A stretch of 64,000 bases of DNA from Dongia sedimenti (GTDB lineage Bacteria; Pseudomonadota; Alphaproteobacteria; Dongiales; Dongiaceae), in assembly GCA_030715195.1 (NCBI GenBank), contig JAUYVI010000003.1:1-64000 (forward strand), given 5' to 3'. Positions 60,246 through 64,000 of the stretch are shown here, piece by piece (positions within the stretch are counted from its first letter, which is position 1; each line of letters opens with the position of its first letter). The translations under genes were made by a program, and so were the position numbers. Below the pieces are notes generated by a model that saw only the letters and a list, made by a program, of their open reading frames with translations, did no database searches and was not told the DNA's origin.

Positions 60246-60857
60246 ATGATCGATGACGGAATGCGCACGCGGATCGGCGCGGCGATTGCAAAGGCCGAGC
60301 AGGGGACCCGCGCCGAGTTCGTGGCGGCGGTCGCCCGGCGCGCCGACGACTATCGCAGCAACAGCTTGCTCGCCGGCCTGGTGGGCGGGTTGATCGGCGG
60401 CATCGCCGCCTGGACGCTGCTGCCTTGGCCAGGTGCCGGGGAAACCATCGTCTGCGAGCTCGCCGGCTTCCTGCTGGCCTTTGCGCTGGCGGCGTTCACG
60501 CCGCTCGGCATCCGGATTGTCCCGGTGCGGCGCCAGCGGCGCCTGGCGTCGCGCCTGGCGAAGCTGGTCTTCCTGCAGCGCGGCCTCGCCTCGACGCCGG
60601 AGCGTTGCGGCGTGCTGTTCTTCGTCTCCCGCGCCGAGCACTATGTCGAGATCGTCGCCGATCGCGGCATCGACCAGGCGGTCGAGCCCGGCGCCTGGCA
60701 GCGGATCGTCGATGCCTTCACCGCGGCGGTCAAACGCGGCGAGGTGGAGCAGGGATATCTCGGTGCGATCGAAGCGCTGGGGGCCTTGCTGGCGCAGCAC
60801 TATCCGCCGCAGGGCGACAACCCGAACCGCATTCCGGACCGGCTGGTCGAGCTCTAG
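60246..60857 (+). CDS. TPM-related membrane protein
   Basis: A 203-residue protein that lacks a signal peptide. Residues about 40-90 hold two membrane helices (LLAGLVGGLIGGIAAWTLL and a second near 65), flanked by TPM-like segments (GTRAEFVAAVARRADDYRS; GVLFFVSRAEHYVEIVADRGID). ATG 60246 lies 12 bp after the second TPM gene. It completes a three-gene TPM set and ends overlapping the convergent GGEEF gene by four bases. Confidence 0.8.
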   Translation: MIDDGMRTRIGAAIAKAEQGTRAEFVAAVARRADDYRSNSLLAGLVGGLIGGIAAWTLLPWPGAGETIVCELAGFLLAFALAAFTPLGIRIVPVRRQRRLASRLAKLVFLQRGLASTPERCGVLFFVSRAEHYVEIVADRGIDQAVEPGAWQRIVDAFTAAVKRGEVEQGYLGAIEALGALLAQHYPPQGDNPNRIPDRLVEL

Positions 60858-61930
60858 GCGGCTTCCGCGATCACCCGGTTGCGGCCGGTGTTCTTGGCCT
60901 GATAGAGCGCTTCATCGGCGCGGCCGATGAAGCTTTCGACATTGTCGGTCATGCGGTACTTGGCGACGCCGATCGAGACGGTGACCTGGCCGTAGAGATC
61001 GCCGGTCGCCTTGTTGCGGAGATACTGGCTGGCCAGCGCCTCGCGCAGCTGGTCGGCGCGGCGCATGGCGATGTCGATCGGTGCGCCGACCAGCAGCAGC
61101 GCGAATTCCTCGCCGCCATAGCGCGCGGCGATATCGGTGCCGCGCGACAGTTGCTTCAGCTGGCCGCCGACCACTTTCAGCACCTGGTCGCCGATCCGGT
61201 GGCCGTAGGAATCGTTGAACTTCTTGAAGTGATCGATGTCGATCAGCAGCAGGCAGAGTTCCAGTTCGCCATTGGCGGCGCGCTCGCCATGCTCGACCAG
61301 CGCCAGGTCGAAGCAGCGCCGGTTGCCGATCCCCGTCAGCGCGTCGGTGAAGGCCTCGCGCCGCGCCTGCTCAAGCCGGTCCTGCAGGGTGGTGATCTCG
61401 TCGGTCGATTTCCGGAGCTCGGTCTCGAGGTCGCGGTTGCGTTTCACCATGTCGTTGGTGGCGCCGGAGAGCCGATGCACCACCGCCTGCACCTTGGAGC
61501 CTTCGATCACCGGCACGGTCTTCAGCGAGCCATGCGCTTGGACCAGCGTCTCGCCGAACGCGACCGCATCCTGGCCCGCCGCGTCCAGCCGCAACAGCAC
61601 CCGGCCGACGGTCTGCTTCAACTGGCTGCCGCTCTTGCGCACCGCGGCGCTCTCGACATCGGTGCCGAAGTAGCGCTCGAACAGCGCCTGGTTCGCCTGC
61701 CAGCCGAAACCCTTCTGCAGCGCGATCCGCTCGTCGATGTCGCGGGTCAGGCCGGCGATGGCCTTGGCGACGTAATTGTACCAGACGCAGTAATTCGGCG
61801 GCGTCGCCGGGACACCGTATTTGCTCATCTCGGTCAGAGCCGCATCCGCCAAGGACTTGGCGGATTGCAGATCCTCATTGAATGTCGACTGCGTCCCCAC
61901 GCGAGCCTTCCCCAGACAGGCCATCCCCAT
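60854..61930 (-). CDS. Diguanylate cyclase (GGEEF), cytosolic
   Basis: A 358-residue protein. The N-terminal half (about 1-180) is helical with PNYCVWYNYV and a coiled coil ahead of the domain. The GGDEF domain spans about 190-355 with the active-site loop ARYGGEEF. An RxxD inhibitory site (RGTD) lies five residues before it. An intact signature and the I-site point to an active, product-inhibited cyclase making c-di-GMP. No membrane helix. ATG 61930; a second ATG at 61924 is possible. It is convergent with the TPM cluster and divergent from the M81 gene. Confidence 0.9.
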   Translation of the reverse strand: MGMACLGKARVGTQSTFNEDLQSAKSLADAALTEMSKYGVPATPPNYCVWYNYVAKAIAGLTRDIDERIALQKGFGWQANQALFERYFGTDVESAAVRKSGSQLKQTVGRVLLRLDAAGQDAVAFGETLVQAHGSLKTVPVIEGSKVQAVVHRLSGATNDMVKRNRDLETELRKSTDEITTLQDRLEQARREAFTDALTGIGNRRCFDLALVEHGERAANGELELCLLLIDIDHFKKFNDSYGHRIGDQVLKVVGGQLKQLSRGTDIAARYGGEEFALLLVGAPIDIAMRRADQLREALASQYLRNKATGDLYGQVTVSIGVAKYRMTDNVESFIGRADEALYQAKNTGRNRVIAEAA

Positions 61931-62069
61931 AGCCCGGTCCGCTTATATACAGGAGCCGGCGATTCTCGCCTAGGTGGTTGTCGTGGGTCGATATTCGATT
62001 GCGGTGGCAGTTGCTCCGTCGGGTCCATCCTGCGAAATTCACACGGAATCGATTGTTCAGGAGTGAATC

Positions 62070-63557
62070 GTGGCCCGCATCGCCGTCGGCGGTTTCCAGC
62101 ATGAGACCAACACCTTCGCTCCGCTGAAAGCGACCTATCGCGATTTCGAGATGGCGGATGGCTGGCCGGGCCTGACCGAAGGTGCCGCGATCCTCTCCAC
62201 CTTCGACGGCATCAACTTGCCGATCGCGGGATTCCTGAACCGGGCACGCGCGGCGCAGCACGAGATCGTGCCGCTGCTCTGGTGCTCGGCTTCACCTTCG
62301 GCCCATGTCGAGCGCGAAGTTTATGAGCGGATCGCCGGCCGGCTCCTGCACTTGATCAAGGCAGCCGGCTCACTGGATGGGATCTATCTCGACCTGCACG
62401 GCGCCATGGTGACCGAGCATCTGGAGGACGGAGAGGGCGAGCTCTTGGAGCGCATCCGTGCCGTGACCGGCCCCGACCTGCCGATCGTGGTCAGCCTCGA
62501 CCTCCATGCCAACATCACCAAGCGCATGGTGCAGCATGCATCGAGCCTGGTGGTCTGCCGCACCTATCCGCATGTCGATCTCGCGGAATCCGGCGAATGG
62601 TCGGAAGCGGTGCTGGCGCGCCTGCTCAAGCACGGTCCCTTGAAGAAGGCGATGCGCCGCGCCGACTTCCTGGTGCCGCTCACCTGGCAATGCACCTTGA
62701 TCGAACCGGCCCAGGGCATCTACCGCGCGGTGGCCGCAAGCAACACCGCCAGCGCCTCTTTCGCCTTCGGATTCCCGCCGGCCGATATCGCCGAATGCGG
62801 GCCGGTGGCGCTCGCCTATGCTGAGAGCCAGGGTGCGGCCGATGCCGCGGCCGATCGCCTGATCGGCATGGTGAAGGATGCCGAGCGCGATTTCGCCGGC
62901 AAGGTCTGGGATCCCGATGAAGCGGTGCTCTATGCCCGGCAACGCGCCGTCGCGTTGAACCGTCCGATCATCCTTGCCGACACCCAGGACAATCCGGGCG
63001 CCGGCGGCAACTCGGATTCCGTCGGCCTGCTCGAGGCCCTGGTGCGCAATCGCGCCGAGGATGCGGTCTTCGCCAATCTCTTCGATCCGAAGACCGCGGA
63101 GATCGCGCATCGCGCCGGTGTCGGCGCCGAGATCAGCCTTGGCATCGGCGCCTGGTCCGGGATTCCGGGCCACGTTCCATTCAAGGCGAGCTTCACGGTC
63201 GAGCGTCTCGGCGACGGCAATTTCGACGCGACCGGTCCGTTCTATCGCGGCAACCGGATGCAACTGGGACCGATGGCGCTGCTCCGGATCGGCGGCACCC
63301 GCATCGTCGTCGCCAGCCGCAAGCAGCAGGCCGCCGATCAGGCGATGCTGCGCCATCTCGGGCTGGAACCCGCGGCGCAGAAACTCCTGGCGCTCAAGAG
63401 CTCGGTGCATTTCCGCGCCGACTTCCAGCCGATTGCCGACGAGATCCTGATCGTCGCCGCGCCCGGCGCGAACCCGGTCGATCACCGCGCGTTCGCCTAT
63501 CAACACCTCCGCAAGGGCGTTCGCCTGATGCCGCTGAGCCCCGAGGTTTCGGGTTAG
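62070..63557 (+). CDS. M81-family metallopeptidase (MlrC-like)
   Basis: A 495-residue member of the MlrC/DUF1485 family. Zinc-site blocks are seen: GGFQHETNTFAPLKA near residue 10, LDLHGAMV near 110 and LDLHANIT near 150. MlrC degrades linearised microcystin, but most relatives are in bacteria that never meet it, where they probably process amino-acid derivatives or peptides. The start is GTG 62070 with AGGAG about 8 nt upstream. It is divergent from the diguanylate cyclase. Confidence 0.88.
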   Translation: MARIAVGGFQHETNTFAPLKATYRDFEMADGWPGLTEGAAILSTFDGINLPIAGFLNRARAAQHEIVPLLWCSASPSAHVEREVYERIAGRLLHLIKAAGSLDGIYLDLHGAMVTEHLEDGEGELLERIRAVTGPDLPIVVSLDLHANITKRMVQHASSLVVCRTYPHVDLAESGEWSEAVLARLLKHGPLKKAMRRADFLVPLTWQCTLIEPAQGIYRAVAASNTASASFAFGFPPADIAECGPVALAYAESQGAADAAADRLIGMVKDAERDFAGKVWDPDEAVLYARQRAVALNRPIILADTQDNPGAGGNSDSVGLLEALVRNRAEDAVFANLFDPKTAEIAHRAGVGAEISLGIGAWSGIPGHVPFKASFTVERLGDGNFDATGPFYRGNRMQLGPMALLRIGGTRIVVASRKQQAADQAMLRHLGLEPAAQKLLALKSSVHFRADFQPIADEILIVAAPGANPVDHRAFAYQHLRKGVRLMPLSPEVSG

Positions 63558-63680
63558 GTCCGGAAGCTTTCTCCCAGGATTCGGCGGAGCGCCGCCGAAA
63601 ATCATACATTGATGTGGCAACCCAAACGGGCCGCTGGCCTTATTTAGGCTCCGCACGCTGCATTTCCTGGGTAGAGAGGC

Positions 63681-64000
63681 ATGAGCGAATCCAAGAAGAA
63701 GAAAGCCCGCACCGGGGTCCAAGGCCTGGACGACATTCTGGCGGGCGGGCTATCGGAAGGTAACGTCTTCCTTCTGGAAGGCGAGCCCGGCGCCGGCAAG
63801 ACCACCATCGCGCTCCAGTTCCTGATGGAGGGTGCTGCGGGCGGTGAGCCATCGCTCTATGTGGCGCTGTCGGAATCCGAGGCCGAGTTGCGGGACGGGG
63901 CCGCGTCGCATGGCTGGGAGCTGAAGGAGCCCATTCATATCTTCGAGCTGACGCCGCAAAGCCTGCTCGATCCGGAGAAGGAGCAGAGCCTGCTCTATTC
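63681..64000 (+). CDS. KaiC/RadA-type RecA-superfamily ATPase, N-terminal fragment
   Basis: Open reading frame from ATG 63681 (AGAGAGGC upstream) to the window edge, 106 residues with no stop. It starts MSESKKKKARTGVQGLDDIL, then a Walker A GEPGAGKTT and SLYVALSESEAELRDGAASHGW. This matches circadian-clock-like KaiC/DNA-repair RadA-like ATPases, often in two-component operons. The C-terminus is beyond the window. Confidence 0.85.
   Translation, partial: MSESKKKKARTGVQGLDDILAGGLSEGNVFLLEGEPGAGKTTIALQFLMEGAAGGEPSLYVALSESEAELRDGAASHGWELKEPIHIFELTPQSLLDPEKEQSLLY

Overview
The window is G+C-rich DNA with dense, short-spaced genes. It looks like the chromosome of a free-living alphaproteobacterium, probably of the Rhodospirillales. 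Support comes from the order pcm - tolC - popZ(DUF2497) - valS (48.3-54.1 kb), from a single-copy PopZ-type polar organiser, and from many small families typical of Alphaproteobacteria (DUF3175, DUF5985-like, an RHH_4-like domain, short intergenic CTTGACCCG palindromes). I see no rRNA, insertion sequence, prophage or CRISPR array. One tRNA (Cys) is present. The genus is inference.

Layout. 0-3.4 kb: an amino-acid ABC importer (binding protein and two permeases, no ATPase) diverges from a FadR-type regulator; the gap between them holds two matched palindromic operators. 3.6-5.9 kb: a stand-alone receiver protein and a membrane histidine kinase, flanked by a 17-bp direct repeat. 5.9-12.7 kb: a LysR regulator, two alpha/beta hydrolases, a 51-residue ORF, an aldehyde dehydrogenase, an orphan iron-complex binding protein and a thiolase. 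12.7-14.5 kb: small membrane and hypothetical proteins on the minus strand. 14.6-25.5 kb: a peptide-utilisation unit of an Opp/Dpp-type importer (SBP, B, C, D, F), two cytosolic S9 peptidases and an M20 peptidase, behind a promoter with a TGTATACA palindrome. 25.5-26.7 kb: sufS alone. 26.8-34.7 kb: a second long operon with a PotD/B/C/A-type importer, an isochorismatase-fold hydrolase, a GH63-like glycoside hydrolase and ribokinase. 34.8-41.5 kb: a CHASE2-PAS-GGDEF-EAL protein, small hypotheticals, an RHH-PAS protein and a methyltransferase with a regulatory domain. 41.8-48 kb: a complete type I secretion system (ABC ATPase with a very long disordered N-terminus, HlyD-type adaptor, TolC-type channel) ending in a strong terminator, then tRNA-Cys. 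48.3-54.9 kb: pcm, a second tolC, popZ, valS and an A+T-richer secreted protein. 54.9-57.8 kb: an ECF42-type sigma factor with two DGPF (YCII-like) proteins and a VOC protein, behind a promoter-like pair of hexamers. 57.9-61.9 kb: a secreted hypothetical, three TPM-type genes and a GGEEF diguanylate cyclase. 62-64 kb: an M81 (MlrC-like) metallopeptidase and the start of a KaiC/RadA-type ATPase cut by the window edge.

How it fits together. The two large operons (14.7-25.5 and 26.9-34.7 kb) each combine uptake with the enzymes expected to process the imported compound. Both start from TTGACA-type promoters with a short palindrome at the predicted transcription start. Intergenic repeats of two families (CTTGACCCG-type hairpins and C-run/G-run paired hairpins) sit at operon ends. 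The most interesting assemblies are the PotABCD-hydrolase-ribokinase operon (unknown substrate), the peptide import/digestion operon, the ECF42-DGPF module with its likely promoter, the FadR twin operators, and the type I secretion ATPase with its extended N-terminus.
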